64,000 nt of DNA from Ochrobactrum sp. Q0168 (GTDB taxonomy: Bacteria > Pseudomonadota > Alphaproteobacteria > Rhizobiales > Rhizobiaceae): assembly GCF_016427605.1 (NCBI RefSeq), contig NZ_JAELXQ010000012.1, positions 1 to 64,000 of the forward strand, written 5' to 3'. Below, one piece after another: positions 7,757-15,508 of the stretch. Made by a program: the position numbers and the translations under genes. How positions within the stretch are numbered: the stretch's first letter is position 1; every line of letters starts with the position of its first letter. The notes beneath the pieces are model-generated. The model worked only from the letters and a program-made list of their open reading frames with translations, was not told the origin of the DNA and searched no databases.

Positions 7757-8947
7757 TCAGGCGACTTTGAGCGTTTCGACCGGCAGGCCGGTATCGGTCA
7801 TTTTGTTGTCGATACCGTTTTCATCGAGAAACTGCTTCATCTCCGCATAGGTTTCAAACCATGCGCGGTTGTATTTGTCGAATAGCGACTGATCCCAGTA
7901 ATCTTCCAGACGGAACGGCTTGTCGCTGAAAACGTCATAACTTGGAATCTTGTAGGTCTCTGCAAATTCGGCGGTGCGGCTGTCATAGGTGAAATAGATC
8001 GACGGCACGCCATTGGCGAGCGCCATCAGGTTTCCGTGCAGGCGATAACCAAGCACAAGCTGTTGCTGGCGCACGAGGTTCTCATAATCGGCCACAACAT
8101 CGGAATAGAACATCTTGTTCCGGTAGAGGTTTTCGATTTCATCATCGAAATACCAGTCGGCGGTCCAGCGATGGCCTTTCAGTGCGGCGATGGCCTCTTC
8201 CTTCTGTTCGGGTGTGCCGAATACCATCTTTTTCTCATCGATCTCGCCTTGCGCCATCAGCGTGACGTCGAAACGCTGCGCCATCGTCTTGATGAGGTCG
8301 CGGTGACGGGTGAGATATTGCTCAATGTCCTTTGCGTAGGCGGGTGAAACCTCACGGCGCACTGTGACGCCAACCTTCTCTACGCTGTCGAGTGGCGGCA
8401 GCTTGATGCGCAAATGCTGGTTGTTGCGGCGGAAGGCCGTGGGGCAGCCGATGATGCGGACATTGCGAATGCCGATATCGTTCAGCACCTGCGCCGTATA
8501 AGCGCCGCGGACGCCGATGGAAACGGTCGAATCCGCAATAATGCGCAGTACGGCCTTGGTTTCTTCGGAAAGTTCCAGCGCGCCCTTGGAGGGGGCCTGC
8601 GCGCCGATGCCAAAAGCAATGACCGGCAGTTTCAACCGTTGCAAGACGGCTATGCTTTCGCGCCAGTTCATGTCCTTGTTCACATAGTTCGACCCGCGCA
8701 GAATGACATAGTCATATTCCTCGCGCAGTTGGTCGATCTTTTCCGGCGAATAAGTGGTTATGGGAAGCTCGGACGCCTTTTCATAGTTCATCAGCTTGAG
8801 CGATGACTCGAACACGAAGGCGTCGCCAATATTGTGATAGTGATTGATGCTGCCCTGCACGTCGGTGTGACGATACCAGCGCACATTGTCGTGGTCATAC
8901 ACTTCTCCAGCGGGAATCATCACGAGGGCGCGGGGGGCACGGGCCAT
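7757..8947 (-). CDS. Polysaccharide pyruvyl transferase family protein
   Basis: A protein of about 396 residues of the polysaccharide pyruvyl transferase family (PF04230), which adds pyruvate ketals from phosphoenolpyruvate to surface polysaccharide sugars. Visible hallmarks are YVILRGSNYVN, VIAFGIGAQAPSKGA, a central VRIIGCPTAF and the C-terminal substrate-site motif GYRLHGNLMALANGVPSI. The frame extends upstream to 8980, but the ATG at 8947 has AAAGGA at good spacing and the encoded MARAPRAL begins the conserved part. It is the last gene of the leftward glycosyltransferase operon, separated from its neighbour by a dispersed repeat. It differs clearly from the two tandem paralogues at 28894-31311. 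Confidence 0.82.
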   Translation of the reverse strand: MARAPRALVMIPAGEVYDHDNVRWYRHTDVQGSINHYHNIGDAFVFESSLKLMNYEKASELPITTYSPEKIDQLREEYDYVILRGSNYVNKDMNWRESIAVLQRLKLPVIAFGIGAQAPSKGALELSEETKAVLRIIADSTVSIGVRGAYTAQVLNDIGIRNVRIIGCPTAFRRNNQHLRIKLPPLDSVEKVGVTVRREVSPAYAKDIEQYLTRHRDLIKTMAQRFDVTLMAQGEIDEKKMVFGTPEQKEEAIAALKGHRWTADWYFDDEIENLYRNKMFYSDVVADYENLVRQQQLVLGYRLHGNLMALANGVPSIYFTYDSRTAEFAETYKIPSYDVFSDKPFRLEDYWDQSLFDKYNRAWFETYAEMKQFLDENGIDNKMTDTGLPVETLKVA

Positions 8948-8964
8948 TCGGTTTTCCTTTAGTA

Positions 8965-9027
8965 AGAGCATTTCCAGCAAAAGTGTGAAACGGTTTTGCG
9001 TTCGGAAATGCGTAAGATAATGGTTCC
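8965..9027. repeat. Dispersed Rhizobiales-type intergenic repeat, copy 1
   Basis: The segment contains GCAAAAGTGTGAAACGG followed by TTTTGCGTTCGGAAATGCG. It matches the copies at 17853 and 62084, which share the AAAGTGTGAAACGG-N-TTTCGGA pattern. It fills the short gap between two genes of the same leftward operon. Its outer parts are partly self-complementary, GCATTTCC against GGAAATGC. Confidence 0.6.
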
Positions 9028-9040
9028 AGACGAGCCAGGC

Positions 9041-10363
9041 TCAGCTTGCCTGAGAGAGGACAGTTTCACTCACTGCCGGCTTCGCTTTGCGAGGCTTCGC
9101 CTCGCGCAATCGGTTATAAAGGTCGAGATGCTCCTTGGCGCAGTCCACATAGTGTACAGGACGACGAATGGAATTGTGAAGTCGGTCCCATATGCTCGGC
9201 TCACTTAGGACTTCCGTGAAACGGTCGGCCAGATCTTCAGCGCTGCGGACACGGAAATGCAGTCCGTCTTCGCCGTCGCGGATTTTCTCGGCCATGCCGC
9301 CAATATTGGAGCAGATCACCGGACGCCGATGATGCAACGCTTCCTGAATGACGATGGGCGAGTTTTCCCACCAGATGGACGGCATCACCACCCAGTCGAC
9401 CGACTGCATGAGACGCGGCATTTCCGCATTCTGGTAAGCGCCATAAAAACGCACGCGGGGACCGGCTTCCTCGATCAGTTTCTGCATTCGCTCCTGAAAG
9501 GCAGGCGGCTGCTTTTCCAGATTGCCGCCGAAAATCATCAGGCGGGAATCTTCACCCCACACCTGTTCCGGCACGCGTGATACCGCATCCACCAGCACGT
9601 CGATGCCCTTGAACGGGTTGATCTGGCCGAAAAAGGCAAAGCGGCTGCGGCGCGGGTTCGGGCCGGTCAGTTCGCGTGGAGGCGTGACCTCGCGAATGGC
9701 GATGCCGTTTTCGATCACAGCCATCTTGTCAGGGCTCAGGCCCCATTCGTGATAGCGGTTTGCCAGAAACTGGCTTGGCGAGATGAAGGCGTCGGCCAAT
9801 TCCAGCATCCCACGCACAAAGCGTTCGCGCTTGAGAAAACGCGCTGGCGGAATCTGTGGAAAGCAGGCGTGGCAATCGATGGGCGATGCCTCGTTGCAAA
9901 GCTTCGAGGTTCCGGCTTTCACCATCTGGCCGTCATTGTTGCAGATGGACAGGAATTCGTGGAACGTGACCAGAATGATGCGATCCGGCAGGGTCTCGCG
10001 GATTGCATAAAGCGTTTCCAGCCCCAGCCCCATCACATGATGGAAATGCACGATATCTGGATCGAAATCGCGCACGAAACGCAGGAGATCGCGACGGATT
10101 TCGTCCGTATTCTTGTTCGAGAGGTAGAAGTGATCATACTCGTCGGCATGAAACAGGATTTCGTCGCTGGCGCGGCGCATGCTCATCAATGCTGTGGTGC
10201 CGTGGCGCGGGATCGGGTGACCGGCGCGCGCCAGATAGACCGATTGCACGCCGGGAATGGCGTTCAGCCCCTTATGCAGATTATAGGATGCGATTTCACC
10301 CCCGCCGAGCGAGATCGACGGGTGGGCGTGCGAGATGACGAGAACGCGGAGTTTATCGCTCAT
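9041..10363 (-). CDS. Glycosyltransferase family 4 protein (first paralogue, with cysteine motif)
   Basis: A 440-residue retaining GT-B glycosyltransferase. The N-terminal acceptor domain begins LRVLVISHAHPSISLGGGE. The C-terminal donor domain (about residues 235-400) contains FAFFGQINPFKGIDVLVDA and the E-x7-E type site in SIWWENSPIVIQEALHHRRP, near residue 330. An insert in the N-terminal domain carries CNNDGQMV, KLC and DCHACF, a four-cysteine pattern shared with the paralogue at 13413-14672. It probably transfers a sugar to the repeat unit of a surface polysaccharide; the sugar cannot be told. Its start overlaps the stop of the upstream 753-residue gene by 4 bp. Confidence 0.85.
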   Translation of the reverse strand: MSDKLRVLVISHAHPSISLGGGEIASYNLHKGLNAIPGVQSVYLARAGHPIPRHGTTALMSMRRASDEILFHADEYDHFYLSNKNTDEIRRDLLRFVRDFDPDIVHFHHVMGLGLETLYAIRETLPDRIILVTFHEFLSICNNDGQMVKAGTSKLCNEASPIDCHACFPQIPPARFLKRERFVRGMLELADAFISPSQFLANRYHEWGLSPDKMAVIENGIAIREVTPPRELTGPNPRRSRFAFFGQINPFKGIDVLVDAVSRVPEQVWGEDSRLMIFGGNLEKQPPAFQERMQKLIEEAGPRVRFYGAYQNAEMPRLMQSVDWVVMPSIWWENSPIVIQEALHHRRPVICSNIGGMAEKIRDGEDGLHFRVRSAEDLADRFTEVLSEPSIWDRLHNSIRRPVHYVDCAKEHLDLYNRLREAKPRKAKPAVSETVLSQAS

Positions 10364-12621
10364 GCGGGTTCCTCAATCGGTGCGCTGCGCCTGCCGGCAA
10401 GAATATTCGACCAGCGCGCATCAAAGACCTGTCGGTCGATCCGCTCGATCAATGCGATGGTTGATGCCCGGTCGGTGACCGACACATCATCGGAGCCGAG
10501 CATTTGCGCTGACGGCAGCCAGTAGGAGCGCAGGCCGGACTGTTTGAGCTTCAGGCCAAGGTCGAGACCTTTTTCATGCGTGCCGAGATAGCCGCGTGTG
10601 AAACCGCCGACCGAAAACAGCGCGTCACGCGGCAGGATGCAGCATTCGAAGGTCGCCGTGGCGACTTCGGTGAGCGACATGCCGGAAACGGAATCCATCG
10701 GATAACCGGCATAACGGCTGATCAAAGCGCGATCCGATTGCGGCCCAGCAACCCAAGTTCCGGCCCAGCGTATGGAATCGTCTTCGTAAACCAGCGTTGG
10801 CGACAAAACGCAGTCGTGGTGTGAGTCATAAGCCGAGACGAGCTTGTTCAGCCAGCCTGCACGCCGCGGCAGCAGCGAGCCTGCCAGAAACACCACCTTG
10901 TCGGTTGTGACAGCGCGCGCACCAACTTCCAGCGCATCGTAAAGGTCTTCCGAACCGCTTGCCGAAACGAGGCGGATGCGCAGGCGATAGAAGTCCGCGA
11001 GCCTTCGAACCTGCACCCCGATGCGGTCGATGATTTCCGTTGCTGCCGCCACGACAATCGGCGCGATGCGGGTTTCTGGATCGAGTGCGAGCAGAGCCAG
11101 CAGAGGCTCTATCTCTTCCACGCGTTCATCGACACCGATGATGATCGCCAGATTAGCGGCGTGATTGACCGCGTCTTCGAAAGGGCCAAGATCGACCACG
11201 CCGAACACTTCCGGCGCCGGGCGGCTGACGCCGCTCAGCAGGGGAACAAGCTGTTGATCGACGATGTGGCGCAGCGCCCAGGCATTGGGGTCGGTTGCGC
11301 GTATCTGCCGGACAATCGCATCGCGTGATGTCACACGGGTCGGCGTCAGTGGATGAAAGGCGCGGCGTCCATCGCTGATGGCCAGCTCGATATAAAACGG
11401 CGATGTGCTGTCGCCCGCAAGTTCAGGCGCGAAGGCCACGAAACCGTGCGCGTGGCGATTGGGGTCGAGACCAGCATTGAAGGGCGGCTGATTGTCGAAT
11501 TCACGCGTCACGTCGGGCCGGTCATAGCGGGTCCATGTACCGTCGATCTGTATTTCGCCGCGATGGCGGCGCAGCTTGACGCTTTCCACATGGCTGTCTG
11601 GATCGAGCAGCCAGCCGGAAACCAGTATGCCGCTGCCTTCGACGCGGAACACATTGTCGATGCCAAGCCGCACCGGAAAGGGCAGGCCGGAGACGGTTTC
11701 GCTGCCGTCGAAGCGGTTGGCGGCAGAACGCAGCCGCAGCAGAATATCCGTTGAACTGCGCACACGCGGCAGGATCGCGCGAATATGCCCCGGCGTCTCG
11801 CGCGACCCGGCCAGCAGCCTGCGATCATAGACTTCGGTGAAGCGCCAGCCGCGTCGTCCGCGAAACAACAGTCGTTCAATGTCGTTCGGCTCCACCGGCT
11901 CATTGGCAAGCAGCAATCCGGCAAAACCCGACGCCTGATCGTTGAGATCGGGACGCGCAAACACGCTGATCGAACATTCCGCCAGTGAAGAGTTTTTGCC
12001 GCTGATGAGCAGTCGTGTGACGGCAGGCGTCAGATCCTGCGCCCAGCCTTGAACGAAAATTTCGCCTTCGTCGCTACCGCCAATCAGTTCAACACAGCCA
12101 TCGGAGCGCGCACCGACCTGCAACAGTACGGTGATTGCGGCAAGCTTCTTGCGCCCGATAGGACCGGAAATCAGTCCTTCCACCAGTTCATCGATGACGG
12201 TTGGCAGGCTTGGTCCGGCAAGATCGCCGATCATGGCCACGAAATCGGCGACAGGCGCTGCCCGCGAGGCGAAATTGTAACGCGCGACCTTGGCCTTGTG
12301 CTGGAACATCACCGTCTTGAGGATGCCCCGGCGCAAAATGCCGGTCGGCACAATCGCGACGAATCCATGGGTTCCGGCAGGCGACGGCTCCTTCAGCGGC
12401 CAGGTGACGAGGTTCACCTTGACGCTGAGCGCCGGATCGCCATTCAGAAAGGCCGTGACCTGATCGCCGCTCGCATTGCCGATGCCAAGCACGAGCAGAA
12501 GCGTGTCTTCGATCACGCAGCCGACAACCATCTCGCCTTCCATCATCATGGGCGGGCGTTCCGATGGCCGGGCAGGTTTTGCTACCGATTGCTGCGTGAC
12601 GGGTCTTTCGTCTTGCGTCAT
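10360..12621 (-). CDS. Large modular protein with a C-terminal GT2-like glycosyltransferase domain
   Basis: A 753-residue protein not recognised as a whole. Residues from about 480 onward look like a family 2 glycosyltransferase fold: a strand start (NLAIIIGVDERVEEIEP), a helix-strand middle, KVVFLAGSLLPRRAGWL in the DxD position, and LYEDD/SIRWAGTW as in other GT2 proteins. The canonical DxD is not obvious, so activity is uncertain. The N-terminal 450 residues hold about three copies of a beta-rich module with GW and D at one end (VQGWAQD, VSGWLLDPD) and HGFVA-x-x-P at the other (HGFVAIVP, HGFVAFAP). The same module occurs in two operon neighbours. It overlaps the downstream glycosyltransferase gene by 4 bp. 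Confidence 0.6.
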   Translation of the reverse strand: MTQDERPVTQQSVAKPARPSERPPMMMEGEMVVGCVIEDTLLLVLGIGNASGDQVTAFLNGDPALSVKVNLVTWPLKEPSPAGTHGFVAIVPTGILRRGILKTVMFQHKAKVARYNFASRAAPVADFVAMIGDLAGPSLPTVIDELVEGLISGPIGRKKLAAITVLLQVGARSDGCVELIGGSDEGEIFVQGWAQDLTPAVTRLLISGKNSSLAECSISVFARPDLNDQASGFAGLLLANEPVEPNDIERLLFRGRRGWRFTEVYDRRLLAGSRETPGHIRAILPRVRSSTDILLRLRSAANRFDGSETVSGLPFPVRLGIDNVFRVEGSGILVSGWLLDPDSHVESVKLRRHRGEIQIDGTWTRYDRPDVTREFDNQPPFNAGLDPNRHAHGFVAFAPELAGDSTSPFYIELAISDGRRAFHPLTPTRVTSRDAIVRQIRATDPNAWALRHIVDQQLVPLLSGVSRPAPEVFGVVDLGPFEDAVNHAANLAIIIGVDERVEEIEPLLALLALDPETRIAPIVVAAATEIIDRIGVQVRRLADFYRLRIRLVSASGSEDLYDALEVGARAVTTDKVVFLAGSLLPRRAGWLNKLVSAYDSHHDCVLSPTLVYEDDSIRWAGTWVAGPQSDRALISRYAGYPMDSVSGMSLTEVATATFECCILPRDALFSVGGFTRGYLGTHEKGLDLGLKLKQSGLRSYWLPSAQMLGSDDVSVTDRASTIALIERIDRQVFDARWSNILAGRRSAPIEEPA

Positions 12622-12631
12622 GGGTTTCCCC

Positions 12632-13402
12632 TCAGCGCATCACGAAAAGCGTCAGGATGGCGCCTGCGACAAAACCAGCCATCACGTACATCAACATGAA
12701 CAGCAGCTTCACGTCGCCACCGGCGCGTTTGCGCACGTCATCCATGCGCTTTTCAAGTCCCGCGACCACGCCATCCATGCGCATGATATGCACGTCGAGT
12801 TCGGTCATGCGCTGATGCAGATCGGTGCGCAGGCCATCGACGGATGCGGCGATGTCCGCCATTTCGGCAGGCGCGGCATTGCCGGAACTATCGAGCACCG
12901 GGGCCACGCGTTGCAGCGAACGCTGATTGACCTGCAACTGGCGCTGCGCGGCCATCAACATGTCGAGCTTGTCGAGAATGCGCGTCATCGGCGCTGCAAT
13001 CAGTGCTTCGGCGGCCTGTTCATCGGGCTTCGGTACGCGCAGTTTCTGCTCATTGCCCGCCGCATTGGCTGCGACGACAACAAGCTCACCGGCGCGAGCG
13101 GCGGCGAATTGCGGCAGCATCACTTCGAAAGCATGCAGGCCGTCGCCAATGCCGTTGCGCTTCAGGTCGGGACGTTCCTTGTCCGCTGGTGCTTCCGCGA
13201 TGGGTTTATCATCAAGCAGAACGCGGATCAAAAGCCGTTCGGTGGGTGCTCCGGGATCGAACGCCCAACCGTAAAGGCGGCCTTCCTCGATGGCGTCAAC
13301 GCGTCCTTTCATGGCTTCGGTCCTCTGAGGTGCGGCGGATGCAGCCTGTGCTGCTGCCGGTTTTGCTGCCCCTTCGGTTGGAACTTTGGTCGCGATGTTC
13401 AT
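12632..13402 (-). CDS. Tail-anchored protein with G-W-x-x-D-P module and coiled coil
   Basis: A 256-residue protein of unknown function. After an alanine-rich start, residues about 30-115 form one copy of the module shared with its neighbours (GRLYGWAFDPGAP ... GDGLHAFEVMLP). Residues about 130-225 are heptad-like and charged (MAQRFD-free, with repeated MxxLDxxxxRM and LEKRMDDV patterns), suggesting a coiled coil. The last 28 residues are hydrophobic (LLFMLMYVMAGFVAGAILTL) and end in FVMR, which suggests a tail anchor. It lies 10 bp from both neighbours in the glycosyltransferase operon. It could be a scaffold holding the glycosyltransferases at the membrane; this is inference. Confidence 0.6.
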   Translation of the reverse strand: MNIATKVPTEGAAKPAAAQAASAAPQRTEAMKGRVDAIEEGRLYGWAFDPGAPTERLLIRVLLDDKPIAEAPADKERPDLKRNGIGDGLHAFEVMLPQFAAARAGELVVVAANAAGNEQKLRVPKPDEQAAEALIAAPMTRILDKLDMLMAAQRQLQVNQRSLQRVAPVLDSSGNAAPAEMADIAASVDGLRTDLHQRMTELDVHIMRMDGVVAGLEKRMDDVRKRAGGDVKLLFMLMYVMAGFVAGAILTLFVMR

Positions 13403-13412
13403 GATCTACCTC

Positions 13413-14672
13413 TTATGCTGCCTCGACACGGGCCGTACGCAATGTCCCAATCAGATCGAGATAGCGCGATGCTGTCGTGTCGATGGTGTCCGGATGGCGT
13501 GCATTGTCGCTGAGTGATTGACGCAACTCCGGGTTTTCCGCCATACGGCGCATGGCTTCCGCCAGCGCCTGCGGATCATTGGGCGGAACGGTCAGGCCGT
13601 TTACGCCGTCCGTAATCATTTCAGCCATGCCGCCAATATTGGAACAGATGACCGGGCAATCCTGTCCCTGTGCTTCCTGAATGACGAGGGGCGCATTTTC
13701 CCACCAGATCGACGGCATGATGGCGCAATCGACGGTGCGGATCAGTTGCGCGATATCTTCTCGCCGATAAGCGCCACGCCGTTGCACGAAAGGGGCCGTT
13801 TCGGCAAAAAGCTGATCGATCTCGCTGACAAAGCTCTCGCTTTGAAAGGGGGCGGCACCATGCACGCGCAGTTCGAAATCGAAGCCTTCATTGATCAGTT
13901 GCTGCGCCGCACGGAGCAGAACAGTCGCGCCCTTCCACGGGTTCAGATTGCCAAAATAGCCAAAGACAGGTTTGGTTCGTTCGCGGCGCGGGGCGTCGAT
14001 CACAGGGCGCTCCGGCTGGCCGTTTGGAATGACGCTGATCAGCTCTTCCGACAGACCCCAGTCAACATAACGTTGTTTCAGGAATTCGCTTGGAGACACG
14101 AAGGCGTCGACCGCGCTCAACAATGACTTGATGTGGCGCTCGCGCAGCACAAATTTGTCGAGCGGGATGTCCTTGAAACAGGCATGACAGCGATCCGGGC
14201 TGGCGCCATAGCAAAGTTCCTTGCCCGTCGTGCGCACCATCAGCCCGTCATGGTGGCAGATCGGGTAATAGTCATGCAATGTCAGCACGATACGGCAATC
14301 CGGCAATGTGCGACGGACAATATGCGGAAATTCCGCACCGAGCAGCAGAAGGTGGTGAAGATGCACCACATCCGGGCGGAAATCCTTCAGCAGTTCCACA
14401 ATGTCTGGCACAATGCCGTAGAGGTCGACCTGGCTCATGTTGAAACGGTCGAAATGACCAGACCAGAGCAGAATTTCGTCGCCGCCGTTGCCAATGCTCT
14501 GGAAGCTCGTGCCCGGGCGTTCCTGACGGTGAACCTTGTTAGTGGCCCCAAGAAACAACGCTTCGCAACCGGCGCGCTGATAGGCGCGGAACAAGTCATG
14601 CGCAAAGATTTCCGTCCCGCCGGGATGCAGCGAGGGATGGTTATGGGCAGCGACGAGCACGCGTTCGGCCAT
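13413..14672 (-). CDS. Glycosyltransferase family 4 protein (second paralogue, with cysteine motif)
   Basis: A 419-residue GT-B glycosyltransferase closely related to the product of 9041-10363. It begins RVLVAAHNHPSLHPGGTE, has VFGYFGNLNPWKGATVLL at the start of the donor domain and SIWWENAPLVIQEAQGQDCP at the E-x7-E site. The N-terminal insert CHHDGLMV, ELC and RCHACF repeats the cysteine pattern of its paralogue, followed by a common SPSEFLKQRYVDWGLS segment. The pair therefore arose by duplication inside the operon and probably now adds different residues of one polysaccharide. Its ATG shares a base with the stop of the methyltransferase gene upstream. Confidence 0.85.
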   Translation of the reverse strand: MAERVLVAAHNHPSLHPGGTEIFAHDLFRAYQRAGCEALFLGATNKVHRQERPGTSFQSIGNGGDEILLWSGHFDRFNMSQVDLYGIVPDIVELLKDFRPDVVHLHHLLLLGAEFPHIVRRTLPDCRIVLTLHDYYPICHHDGLMVRTTGKELCYGASPDRCHACFKDIPLDKFVLRERHIKSLLSAVDAFVSPSEFLKQRYVDWGLSEELISVIPNGQPERPVIDAPRRERTKPVFGYFGNLNPWKGATVLLRAAQQLINEGFDFELRVHGAAPFQSESFVSEIDQLFAETAPFVQRRGAYRREDIAQLIRTVDCAIMPSIWWENAPLVIQEAQGQDCPVICSNIGGMAEMITDGVNGLTVPPNDPQALAEAMRRMAENPELRQSLSDNARHPDTIDTTASRYLDLIGTLRTARVEAA

Positions 14673-15508
14673 CAGGCAACGCCTCCACGTTTTGCGATGA
14701 ACAGGTCCTGATAGTGGTCGGATGCGATCCCGCGCCAGTGGCCTAAGGATTTCAGTTCCAGCGACAGGCCGACGCCTGCAAGGGCGCGATCCAGAAAGCC
14801 ATTCTCAAAGCCGACGGCGGCGAGCGGCGGAAGCTCCGGCACATACCAGCACGGACCCGTGCCGCTGCGTTCGAAACTGAGGCGCGGGTCACGTTTGCTA
14901 TGACGGTCGCGCGCGGCAATATCATCGACGACAAAAGCCGTCATGAACAGTTTGCCGCCCGGTGCCAGCACGCGGGCAATTTCTCGCAGATAGACTTTGA
15001 CTTCGTCAGCGGCCAGATGCGTCACCACCGATGTCATGATAACGAAATCGACGCTCTTGTCCGGAAATGGCAGAACGAGGTGAAGCCCATCGACAGCGCC
15101 ACGCGGATTATAAAGCGCATGGGCAATGTCGAGATGCTGAAACTGGAAGTTTGGATAAAGCGCGCTGATATGCTGGCGGCACCAGCTTGTGCCGCTCGCA
15201 ACGGGGTCTATGCCAGCATAACGCCCCTTGGCGGGGTCGAGATATTGCGTCAGCGGCACGGCCATGCGCCCGATGCCCGAACCGATATCGAGAACGCGCG
15301 CGTCAGGCTTGAGGCCGCCTTTGCGGATGAAGTGGCCAAGAAACTCGGCACCCACAGCCCGGAAATCGCCATCGCCCACAAACACGCTGTTCGGGTCGGG
15401 TGAGGGCAGGAAGCGGTTCTTCAATACGGCATGTGTCAGCCAGCCGATTTGTTCTTCGGGAATTGGAAGTTTGGTTTCAGGCTGTTTCAGCGCTACCACG
15501 TCGGTCAA
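14672..15508 (-). CDS. SAM-dependent methyltransferase
   Basis: A 278-residue class I methyltransferase. Motif I VLDIGSGIG is at residues 72-80, an acidic residue ends the second strand (GIDPVA), and a methyltransf_11-like core follows (VDFVIMTSVVTHLAADEV, ARVLAPGGKLFMTAFVVDD). The gene sits between glycosyltransferase genes with 1-bp and 4-bp overlaps, so it most likely methylates a sugar of the polysaccharide, or caps its growing end, rather than acting on a small metabolite. Confidence 0.8.
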   Translation of the reverse strand: MTDVVALKQPETKLPIPEEQIGWLTHAVLKNRFLPSPDPNSVFVGDGDFRAVGAEFLGHFIRKGGLKPDARVLDIGSGIGRMAVPLTQYLDPAKGRYAGIDPVASGTSWCRQHISALYPNFQFQHLDIAHALYNPRGAVDGLHLVLPFPDKSVDFVIMTSVVTHLAADEVKVYLREIARVLAPGGKLFMTAFVVDDIAARDRHSKRDPRLSFERSGTGPCWYVPELPPLAAVGFENGFLDRALAGVGLSLELKSLGHWRGIASDHYQDLFIAKRGGVA

